Positions 1 through 5,157 of a stretch of DNA of 5,415 nucleotides are shown here, piece by piece. The notes under the pieces were generated by a model. That model saw only the letters and a list, made by a program, of their open reading frames with translations. It was not told the DNA's origin and made no database searches. The stretch's first letter is position 1; each line of letters opens with the position of its first letter. Where the stretch lies: positions 1 to 5,415 of the forward strand of contig SLIE01000019.1 in the NCBI GenBank assembly GCA_007135795.1, written 5' to 3'. The position numbers and the translations under genes were made by a program. This DNA is from Desulfobacterales bacterium. GTDB lineage: Bacteria > Desulfobacterota > Desulfobacteria > Desulfobacterales > Desulfosalsimonadaceae.

Positions 1-606
1 AGGCATCCGTTCCCTGCTTTCAAACCAAATCCGTTCTGGTACAAAAATCCCATGTATTACATGGGCAATCATCTGAATTTTGTAACCGACGATCATCCCA
101 TCGGGTTTCCATCGTACTCCGAAGCGCTCGATTATGAACTGGAACTCGGTGCCATAATTGTCCACCCTTTAAAAAATGCCACACCCCGGGAGGCCTTGAG
201 GGCAATTGGCGGATTTGTGGTGTTGAATGATTTTTCCGCCCGTGATGTGCAGCTTTCGGAAATGCGAAGTGGTTTCGGACCAGTCAAATCGAAAAATTTT
301 ATCAACGCCATTTCCAGCGAGCTTGTTACCGCAGACGAAATAATACCTAAAATCAATGAATTGAAAGGGAGCGTCTGGATAAACGGGGAGCAGATCGTCG
401 AAACTTCCACAACCGGGATGTATCACAGCCTTGGCAAGGCGATCTCCTATGCGTCTTTGTCAGAACAGATCCATCCCGGTGAATTCATTGGTTCCGGAAC
501 ACTGCCCGGGGGGTGCGGTATGGAAAACGGCCGTTGGCTTGCCCCGGGCGATTCTGTTACCGTTTCCATCGACGGCGTCGCCAGTTTGACCAACCCGATT
601 GTATAG
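1..606 (+). CDS. Fumarylacetoacetate hydrolase (FAH) family protein, C-terminal part, 5'-truncated
   Basis: The reading frame is open from base 1 to the TAG at 604-606 and gives 201 residues. The Met at 52 is internal, because recognisable family sequence (F-W-Y-K-N-P) precedes it, so the true start lies outside the window. Family hallmarks are visible: D-Y-E-L-E-L-G (bases ~130-150), whose two acidic residues normally bind the divalent metal; N-D-F-S-A-R-D (~226-246), whose first Asp is the usual third metal ligand; K-S-K-N-F; and G-S-G-T-L-P-G-G-C-G followed by L-A-P-G-D near the end. FAH-fold enzymes hydrolyse or decarboxylate C-C bonds in acylpyruvates and related oxo-acids in the cytosol. 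The substrate cannot be read from sequence alone: homoprotocatechuate-pathway isomerase, acylpyruvase or oxaloacetate decarboxylase activities are all possible. It converges on pyruvate kinase with 8 bp between stop codons. Family assignment is firm; specific function is unknown. Confidence 0.93.
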   Translation, partial: RHPFPAFKPNPFWYKNPMYYMGNHLNFVTDDHPIGFPSYSEALDYELELGAIIVHPLKNATPREALRAIGGFVVLNDFSARDVQLSEMRSGFGPVKSKNFINAISSELVTADEIIPKINELKGSVWINGEQIVETSTTGMYHSLGKAISYASLSEQIHPGEFIGSGTLPGGCGMENGRWLAPGDSVTVSIDGVASLTNPIV

Positions 607-614
607 CGCTCACG

Positions 615-2024
615 CTACCGACGTTTCAGAAGGTTCTTCACGGTGCTGATCTCAACGTAAGAGGCACCGTAATCCGATCCGAAATTTCCGGCCAGCACCG
701 TTACAAGACTCTCTTCGTCAAACCGTTTTTCCTCCAGAAGTCGTGTCAGCGTGCTTTGGAGAAACATGTGGGTGGTCAGGTCCGGTACCATGTAATTGGC
801 ATGCACGCCGTAAGAGAGGGCCATCTCGCGCATGACCCGCTTATCGTAACATTGGGCGTAAATGGGATTTTCACCCCGGTAAGCCGCCAGGCTCAGAATC
901 GTCCGCCCCGAAATTGTATCCGCAATCAGGCCTTTTGTGTTGAGGCGGCTGGATGCCTTAACCGCGGATTTGGCGAGATAACTGGTAACGGTATTGTGGA
1001 TTTCATACTCCGTGTCGATAAACGTGCTGCCGCTCGATTCCACTTCCATGGCGATGGTTGCCATCATTTTTACAGATTCAAGCGGATATTTGCCATTGGC
1101 CGTCTCACCGGAGAGCATGATGACATCCGTGCCATCCAGGCAGGCATTGGCCACATCGGATACCTCGGCACGGGTCGGCCTGGGGGATACGATCATCGAT
1201 TGAAGCATCTGGGTTGCAATGATGACCGGTTTTCTTCGGGCAATACATTTTCTGACTATTTTTTTCTGTATAATGGGAATTTTCTCCGCCGGGATTTCAA
1301 TGGCCAGGTCTCCCCGGGCGATCATTGCGCCGTACGAATGATCCAGGATTTCGTCGATATTATCGATTCCGTCCCGGTTTTCGATTTTGGCGATGATTTT
1401 GATGCGGCTTTTTTTCCGGTCCAGGATCTCCTGGACAGCCATCACGTCTTCTTTTCTGCGCACAAATGAGTGGGCAATGAAATCGACCTCATGATCTGCG
1501 GCAAAAGCGATAAATTCCTTGTCTTTTTCGCTCAATGACGGCAGGTGCCGTATGTTCACGGCAGGGACATTGATGCTTTTTCTCCCCATGATGATCCCAT
1601 CGTTTTTGACTACGCAGGTAAGTTCGCCTTCTTTTTTTTCCTGCACCTGCAATTCGATAAGGCCGTCATCGATCAATATCCTGTCGTCTACGGACAGATC
1701 ATCCGTGAAACGGTCGTAGCTGGCATAAACGCATCCTTCCGAATAAATATCGCAGTTCCCTTTTACGGTCAGCAGATCCCCGGTTTTCACCGACATAGGA
1801 TTTGTAACCCCTATGGTGCGGATTTCAGGTCCCTTGGTATCGATCATAATAGCGATCCGATCGGAAACCGCCCGTACATTTTCAATAACCGGCAACGCAT
1901 CGGAAAGTGACTGATGCGCCGTATTCAGACGTACCACGTTCATTCCCGCCTTGTACATTTCCTTGAGCATTGGCACGGAGCAGGCTTTGTCGGAAATCGT
2001 GGCAATGATTTTGGTTTTTTTCAT
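615..2024 (-). CDS. pyk: Pyruvate kinase, complete, variant N-T-A-H motif
   Basis: This cytosolic glycolytic enzyme transfers phosphate from phosphoenolpyruvate to ADP, giving pyruvate and ATP. The 469 residues match the usual ~470. The N-terminus (M-K-K-T-K-I-I-A-T-I) and A-G-M-N-V-V-R-L-N fit the barrel domain. D62-T-K-G-P-E-I-R-T70 is the K+-site segment, and the B domain spans roughly 70-160. L-P-S-L-S-E-K-D-K follows. The signature A-K-I-E-N carries catalytic K213 and metal ligand E215, with D239 in R-G-D-L as the second metal ligand. T271-Q-M-L and P-R-P-T-R-A-E follow, and the allosteric-type C domain spans ~340-469. The usual N-F-S-H is N-T-A-H here (34-37), and G-D-L-G is G-D-L-A. 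The ATG at 2024-2022 has a modest AAAGG Shine-Dalgarno (2035-2031). No clear promoter was recognised on this strand. It is transcribed alone, divergent from the small zinc protein. Confidence 0.97.
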   Translation of the reverse strand: MKKTKIIATISDKACSVPMLKEMYKAGMNVVRLNTAHQSLSDALPVIENVRAVSDRIAIMIDTKGPEIRTIGVTNPMSVKTGDLLTVKGNCDIYSEGCVYASYDRFTDDLSVDDRILIDDGLIELQVQEKKEGELTCVVKNDGIIMGRKSINVPAVNIRHLPSLSEKDKEFIAFAADHEVDFIAHSFVRRKEDVMAVQEILDRKKSRIKIIAKIENRDGIDNIDEILDHSYGAMIARGDLAIEIPAEKIPIIQKKIVRKCIARRKPVIIATQMLQSMIVSPRPTRAEVSDVANACLDGTDVIMLSGETANGKYPLESVKMMATIAMEVESSGSTFIDTEYEIHNTVTSYLAKSAVKASSRLNTKGLIADTISGRTILSLAAYRGENPIYAQCYDKRVMREMALSYGVHANYMVPDLTTHMFLQSTLTRLLEEKRFDEESLVTVLAGNFGSDYGASYVEISTVKNLLKRR

Positions 2025-2054
2025 TTTCTGCCTTTTATATTGCGTTCATAGTTT

Positions 2055-2083
2055 TTGACACCCTGTTGTTAACCGGGTATAGT
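2055..2083 (+). promoter_or_regulatory. Near-consensus sigma-70 promoter
   Basis: TTGACA (2055-2060, a perfect -35 box) is followed after exactly 17 bp by TATAGT (2078-2083, five of six matches to the -10 consensus). Transcription would begin near 2089-2091. That gives a leader of about 34 nt to the ATG at 2124 and makes an in-frame ATG at 2088 an unlikely start. The spacer contains the palindrome GTTAAC, but no established operator was recognised. This is the best-formed promoter in the window. Confidence 0.8.
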
Positions 2084-2110
2084 TTTTATGGCACAAATAA
2101 TCCTCATCAT

Positions 2111-2117
2111 AAAGGAG
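2111..2117 (+). promoter_or_regulatory. Shine-Dalgarno AAAGGAG fixing the start at 2124
   Basis: AAAGGAG lies 6 nt before the ATG at 2124. The upstream in-frame ATG at 2088 has no purine-rich site before it and falls at or ahead of the predicted transcription start. The ribosome site therefore decides for the 63-residue product. Confidence 0.85.
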
Positions 2118-2123
2118 AAAGCA

Positions 2124-2315
2124 ATGGTTGAGAAAAAATTCAAACAAGTTTGTGAATGTGAAAAATGCGGCAATGAAGCTGAGATGCTGATTACCTGCCA
2201 TCTTGAAGAGGAAGAACCGGCACCCGTGGCCAAAGACCCGGAAAAAAAGAAGGTCAAAGGGCATGGCGTGTGTACCACTTGCGGTAACGAGGCGGATATG
2301 TGGATTGATATGTAA
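2124..2315 (+). CDS. Small zinc-ribbon-like protein with duplicated CxxCGNEA motif (63 aa)
   Basis: I do not recognise a named family. The 63-residue cytosolic-looking protein has no signal peptide or membrane segment. It carries two copies of a 12-residue unit, C-x2-C-G-N-E-A-[ED]-M-x-I, at residues 12-23 and 50-61, identical at 8 of 12 positions. Extra possible ligands are C10, C25, H26 and H47. The paired Cys knuckles (C12/C15 and C50/C53) could bind one zinc as a split ribbon, separated by a strongly charged linker (E-E-E-E at 28-31, then P-A-P-V-A-K and K-K-K-V-K). It has its own near-consensus promoter and a strong Shine-Dalgarno, so high expression is likely. It is divergent from pyruvate kinase, with no convincing terminator directly after it. 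Zinc or iron binding is inferred from the Cys pattern only; redox or nucleic-acid roles are equally open. Confidence 0.85.
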   Translation: MVEKKFKQVCECEKCGNEAEMLITCHLEEEEPAPVAKDPEKKKVKGHGVCTTCGNEADMWIDM

Positions 2316-2470
2316 CCGGCTTTTAATCGGTCTGTCAAGGAATATGGTCTTGCGGAAAACCCTGTTGTCCGGATACCGTTTTTGCGGAAACTGTTAACGG
2401 ACTAAAATCGCGGTCACGTACTTGGTTTTTTCAATGGTGTGATTTTGCGATCCCATGAAATTGATCAAAT

Positions 2471-2506
2471 GTCGGAGATATTCATTTTCGGGTGGATATC
2501 TCCGGC
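2471..2506 (+). repeat. Long hairpin with UUCG loop upstream of the FG-GAP gene
   Basis: Bases 2471-2486 pair with 2491-2506 around a TTCG loop (2487-2490). The core CGGAGATAT/ATATCTCCG is a perfect 9-bp inverted repeat. The outer and inner extensions bring the stem to 16 pairs, including four G-U pairs. Those four pairs form only in a rightward transcript (they become A-C on the other strand), so the folded form is probably RNA made from the + strand. No T-run follows, so it does not look like an intrinsic terminator. It sits about 70 nt before the ATG at 2578 and may be a 5'-leader structure or part of a small RNA; the role is unknown. Confidence 0.6.
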
Positions 2507-2577
2507 TGATAATGCATCTGCTTTCTTGAAATATCTGACCCTTCTTTTGCGCCATTATTATTCCCAGGAGAAAATCC

Positions 2578-4218
2578 ATGCTCAACCCTATTTTTTCATC
2601 ACGATACAAAGTGTTATGTTGCACCATTTTTACTCTTTTGGTGGTCTTTTCTCTCCCCGGCAATCTTTTTGCCGGGGAGAAGCGTATTGCGGTCCTTCCG
2701 TTTTCCGTATACGGCAGTGAAACTCATCAGCATATGGAAAAAGCCCTGCCGGACATGTTCTCATCAAGGCTTGCCCGGACCCGGGGGTACAGCATGGTCA
2801 GTGCTTCCGCAGTAAAGGCCCTGGAGATCGACCCCGCCGACCTGGGGGAGGACCGGGCGCTGGCGATCGGAAAACAATCCGGTGCTGATTTCGTGCTTTA
2901 CGGCACCCTGACGGTTCTGCAGGAGACCTGGAGCATGGACGCCCTGATGCTCGATGTTTCGGGAGAAAACGTGTTCGGTACGTTCTCCCGTTCAGGCGCG
3001 GAGACCCGGGAACTGATTCCCGGACTGGAAAGCATGGCCGCAGAGATGCGCGAAGCCCTGGAAGAGGGGGGTCGGAAAACGGACACGTATGCTGCAAGAC
3101 CGGCTCCCAAAGGAAAACCGGCCACGCCGCACGCGGGGTTTGATGTGGCCGAGCCTGCTCGCAGGGAGCTTTCCGGTGCATGGGCAGGGCCGGAGATGAA
3201 TTTTAATTTTACCGGTATCGCAGCCGGTGATCTTACCGGTGATGGCAAGACCGAAACCGTGCTGGTGGATGCGGGTGCCGTGTATATCTACAGCCTGACC
3301 GGCAACCGCTTTAACCTGTTGGAAAAAATAGACGCGCCGGCGAACACGACCTGCATTGCCCTGGATGTGGGGGATATCAACCGTGACGGCAAGGCGGAGA
3401 TTTTTGTCACGGCCCGGAACAACAGAAGTGACATGCTGCGGTCCTTTATACTGGAAAACCGGGATGGCCGGTACCGGCGGATAGTGGAACAAAGCCCCTG
3501 GTTCTACAGGGTGATGCATGATCCGGACAACGGCCCGGTCCTTCTGGGGCAGCATCATATCCAGACGGCGGACCCGTTCAAGACCGAGGTCGTGCACCTG
3601 AAGTTTGAAAACGGCAATTACGTGCCGGGCGAGTCCTTTGTTGAGGGTGAGGGGCGTGGTTCGGGGGGACGCGATCTGAACCTGCTGGGCATGGCCCGGG
3701 GAAGGATCCTGGGGCAGGATGCCGATGCGGCGATCGTCTCCCTTGATAACCGGGACAAGCTGCATGTACTGCTGCCCAATGGAGATGGCAAATGGAAATC
3801 CAATCGGAATTACGGCGGCAGCACCTTGTTCATGGAAGGTCCGCGAAAAGGAAAAGGACAGGATCCCGAGCGTTATTTCCTGTCCGGCCGGGTCCTGGTT
3901 CACAACCCCTCCGATGCCCCGTCACAGGTATTCACATTTCGCAACAAGGGGCTGAGCCCTATTAATTTGAAGCGGATGCGCGTTTACACGGAAGGGGAAG
4001 TGCTGAGCCTTGCCTGGGATGGCCACGGGTTGCAGGAAGAGTGGAAAACCCGGGGGTATGACGGGCATTTCCGGGATCTGTGCTTAGCGGATCTCAATAA
4101 TGACGGGAACCTGGAGCTGGCCGCGCTCTTGATCCGGTCGGAAGGGGCGACATTCTTTTCAAACCCTTTAAGCCAGGTGCTGGTCTTTCCCATACAGGAT
4201 GTTGCCGGAAAGAATTGA
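2578..4218 (+). CDS. Exported protein: TolB/CsgG-like N-terminal domain plus FG-GAP/VCBS repeats
   Basis: The ATG is preceded by AGGAG (2566-2570) at 7 nt. The 546-residue product starts with a signal peptide: basic R9/K11, a hydrophobic stretch ~12-26, and probable cleavage after L-F-A32. Residues ~35-165 begin K-R-I-A-V-L-P-F and contain G-A-D-F-V-L-Y-G-T-L, the pattern of TolB-N/CsgG/FlgO-type envelope domains. A low-complexity Pro/Lys/Ala linker (~166-185) follows. The rest contains FG-GAP/VCBS-type calcium loops: D218-L-T-G-D-G-K, D266-I-N-R-D-G-K and D505-L-N-N-D-G-N, each followed by a hydrophobic strand. This suggests a partial beta-propeller in the periplasm or at the outer membrane. 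Ligand or partner is unknown. It may be monocistronic. The stop TGA lies at the edge of a palindromic element, so the natural C-terminus could have been altered. Domain calls rest on motif recognition. Confidence 0.9.
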   Translation: MLNPIFSSRYKVLCCTIFTLLVVFSLPGNLFAGEKRIAVLPFSVYGSETHQHMEKALPDMFSSRLARTRGYSMVSASAVKALEIDPADLGEDRALAIGKQSGADFVLYGTLTVLQETWSMDALMLDVSGENVFGTFSRSGAETRELIPGLESMAAEMREALEEGGRKTDTYAARPAPKGKPATPHAGFDVAEPARRELSGAWAGPEMNFNFTGIAAGDLTGDGKTETVLVDAGAVYIYSLTGNRFNLLEKIDAPANTTCIALDVGDINRDGKAEIFVTARNNRSDMLRSFILENRDGRYRRIVEQSPWFYRVMHDPDNGPVLLGQHHIQTADPFKTEVVHLKFENGNYVPGESFVEGEGRGSGGRDLNLLGMARGRILGQDADAAIVSLDNRDKLHVLLPNGDGKWKSNRNYGGSTLFMEGPRKGKGQDPERYFLSGRVLVHNPSDAPSQVFTFRNKGLSPINLKRMRVYTEGEVLSLAWDGHGLQEEWKTRGYDGHFRDLCLADLNNDGNLELAALLIRSEGATFFSNPLSQVLVFPIQDVAGKN

Positions 4219-4344
4219 TGGCGTCGTTAAAAGTCCCATCTACTTCGTTGTAGCGATTTTACATTCGCTTGGAATACTATATGTATGTTATCGCAAATGA
4301 AAAATCACTACGCCTTGTATATGGAGCTTTTTAACTTAGCCATC
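4217..4344. repeat. Large imperfect palindromic intergenic element (MITE/REP-like)
   Basis: Arms 4217-4268 and 4293-4344 (52 nt each) are inverted copies matching at about 38 of 53 aligned positions. Both termini read GATGGC inward. Shared blocks include GTTAAAA, GTAG and GATTTT in the same order. The 24-nt centre (4269-4292) contains a further ATAC/GTAT pairing, so nearly the whole element can fold as one long hairpin. It starts inside the TGA stop of the preceding gene. There is no transposase and no clear target-site duplication. Dispersed palindromes of this kind are common between genes in bacterial genomes; whether this one is multicopy cannot be seen here. Confidence 0.75.
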
Positions 4345-4346
4345 TT

Positions 4347-4387
4347 TATCAATTTTGTGAATTTTTACGAAGTCGTCAAAATTGATA
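4347..4387. repeat. Perfect 11-bp inverted repeat with 19-nt loop
   Basis: TATCAATTTTG (4347-4357) and CAAAATTGATA (4377-4387) are exact reverse complements separated by 19 nt. The loop region contains a nested ACGA/TCGT pairing. The stem is AT-rich and no T-run follows directly, so it is a poor intrinsic terminator. It abuts the large palindrome by 2 bp and may belong to the same element or mark a binding site. Confidence 0.65.
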
Positions 4388-4444
4388 CACTACTTTTTCG
4401 GTATTGGCCTTTCCTCCGTTGAACCGATTCCCGAGGGGTCTTTC

Positions 4445-4473
4445 TTGACCCGTCGACGGGACAGTCTTATTTT
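4445..4473 (+). promoter_or_regulatory. Candidate sigma-70 promoter with palindromic operator-like spacer
   Basis: TTGACC (4445-4450, five of six matches to the -35 box) is followed after 17 bp by TATTTT (4468-4473, four of six to the -10 box). The perfect 12-bp palindrome CCCGTCGACGGG (4449-4460) overlaps the -35 end and fills much of the spacer, a usual position for a repressor site. It would give the DksA-like gene a leader of roughly 110 nt. The weak -10 box keeps this tentative. Confidence 0.4.
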
Positions 4474-4577
4474 ACAGTCAACTGATGTGTCTTTTTTTCC
4501 GGGGACAGTATGGCAAAGCCCTGGCGAGGCATTTATCCTGACAGGCTGACTGTCGTCATCGAGATCGTTTGACGTGG

Positions 4578-4585
4578 AAGGAGGG
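4578..4585 (+). promoter_or_regulatory. Strong Shine-Dalgarno AAGGAGGG fixing the start at 4593
   Basis: AAGGAGG(G) stands 7 nt before the ATG at 4593. A TTG at 4569 is in frame but would place this ribosome site inside the coding region and has nothing comparable upstream. The ATG giving 132 residues is therefore preferred. Confidence 0.85.
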
Positions 4586-4592
4586 ATTGCGG

Positions 4593-4991
4593 ATGACCGA
4601 TCATAAGAAAAGTCGAAGGCAGATGACACCGGAAGAAATCGATACGATCCGGCAAAAAATGCTGGAGCGGAAAAAAATACTCTGGAACGAGATCATGTAT
4701 GAAATCAAGCATGAAGCCGGAGACCGGCACCAGGGGCTATTCGATACCATAAGGGAAAACGGGGATCGGGCCCTGGAGGACCTGCTTGAAAGCAAACTCC
4801 TGGGCCTGGTGGAGATCAAGGCCAGGGAACTTGAAAATATCGAAGCGGCAATCAACCGTCTGGAGAGTGGTAATTACGGCCGTTGCGCAAGTTGCGGGAA
4901 ATGGATTAGGCCGGCCCGGCTGGAAGTGCAGCCGTTTTCAGTCCGGTGTCGCAAGTGCCAGGAACAACAGGAAAGAATTGAGAGTGTTTAA
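4593..4991 (+). CDS. TraR/DksA-family zinc-finger regulator
   Basis: The 132-residue protein has a long charged helical N-terminal part (~12-92, with heptad-like E/K/L spacing) suited to a coiled coil. It ends in a four-Cys zinc finger, C98-x2-C101-x17-C119-x2-C122, with G-N-Y-G-R-C before and R-L-E-V-Q-P between, the classic DksA signature. DksA binds the RNA polymerase secondary channel and, with ppGpp, adjusts initiation at rRNA and other promoters. In E. coli DksA the coiled-coil tip carries D-x-x-D-x-A; the aligned residues here are E55-x-x-D58-x-A60, exactly 40 residues from D58 to the first Cys, as in E. coli. The first Asp is thus Glu. It is shorter than E. coli DksA (151 residues) mainly at the N-terminus. 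It may be a paralogue rather than the main DksA, so no symbol is given. It appears monocistronic. Confidence 0.92.
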   Translation: MTDHKKSRRQMTPEEIDTIRQKMLERKKILWNEIMYEIKHEAGDRHQGLFDTIRENGDRALEDLLESKLLGLVEIKARELENIEAAINRLESGNYGRCASCGKWIRPARLEVQPFSVRCRKCQEQQERIESV

Positions 4992-5023
4992 TGAGTGAAT
5001 TTTAAGGGTTTGCCTTATATTTC

Positions 5024-5067
5024 GCCGATTCGGAGGGTATACCCAAGTTGAAATACTTACAATCGGC
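5024..5067. repeat. Nested inverted repeat between DksA-like gene and terminator
   Basis: GCCGATT (5024-5030) and AATCGGC (5061-5067) are exact inverted copies 30 nt apart. Between them lies the perfect 10-bp palindrome GGGTATACCC (5035-5044). The left arm can alternatively fold locally (CCGA-T-TCGG, 5025-5033). Only a short TTT follows, so it is a weak terminator candidate. A protein-binding site is equally possible. Confidence 0.45.
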
Positions 5068-5096
5068 TTTAAATATTAAAACATCAGTTTGTCCAT

Positions 5097-5129
5097 AAAA
5101 AAAGCCGGGGGGAAACCCCGGCTTTTTTT
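5097..5129. terminator. Bidirectional intrinsic terminator
   Basis: A7 (5097-5103), then GCCGGGG (5104-5110), loop GGAAA, CCCCGGC (5116-5122) and T7 (5123-5129). The 7-bp GC-rich stem has T-runs on both strands. It can end leftward transcripts of the outer-membrane protein gene (stop at 5160-5158) and rightward transcripts from the DksA-like gene. Confidence 0.95.
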
Positions 5130-5157
5130 ATGTATTTAAATCATCATATTGACTGAT

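Larger units (their letters stand above)
4219..4592. other. Repeat-rich intergenic region, no supported gene
   Basis: This 374-bp stretch holds, in order: the large palindrome (to 4344); a perfect 11-bp inverted repeat (4347-4387); a GGGTC/GACCC hairpin (4436-4451) overlapping a 12-bp palindrome; a candidate promoter (4445-4473); two copies of GGGACAGT (4458-4465 and 4503-4510); a small GACAG/CTGTC hairpin (4540-4554); and the Shine-Dalgarno of the next gene. Open frames crossing it show no protein-family resemblance. Confidence 0.7.

Noticed and set aside
513..1469. Long + strand open frame opposite pyruvate kinase
   Set aside because: It is antisense to a clear pyruvate kinase, has no family resemblance and shows a Phe/His/Arg-rich composition typical of a shadow frame.
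2034..2041. TATAAA on the minus strand as a -10 box for pyk
   Set aside because: It lies only 9 nt from the start codon, which would leave almost no leader, and no fitting -35 box was found.
2088..2123. Upstream in-frame ATG for the small zinc protein
   Set aside because: It falls at or before the predicted transcription start and lacks a Shine-Dalgarno, while AAAGGAG precedes the ATG at 2124.
2315..2331. ACCG/CGGT stem as a terminator after the small zinc protein
   Set aside because: It has only four base pairs and no T-run.
2060..2368. Exact 10-mer ACCCTGTTGT at 2060-2069 and 2359-2368, plus GCGGAAA repeats at ~2352 and ~2384
   Set aside because: Matches of this length are expected by chance in a 5-kb window and no third copy or spacing pattern supports a site.
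2992..3903. 303-codon minus-strand open frame
   Set aside because: It lies wholly within the FG-GAP protein gene, has no motif and no ribosome site; it reflects the codon bias of the real gene.
4460..4498. GACA/TGTC pairing before T7 (4492-4498) as an intrinsic terminator
   Set aside because: The stem is only four pairs with a very long loop, and it would lie in the leader of the DksA-like gene.
4569..4592. TTG start for the DksA-like gene
   Set aside because: The strong AAGGAGG site at 4578-4584 points to the ATG at 4593 instead.
4991..5005. Four-codon frame overlapping the DksA-like stop (TAATG)
   Set aside because: It is too short and has no sign of function; the TAATG overlap is likely coincidence.
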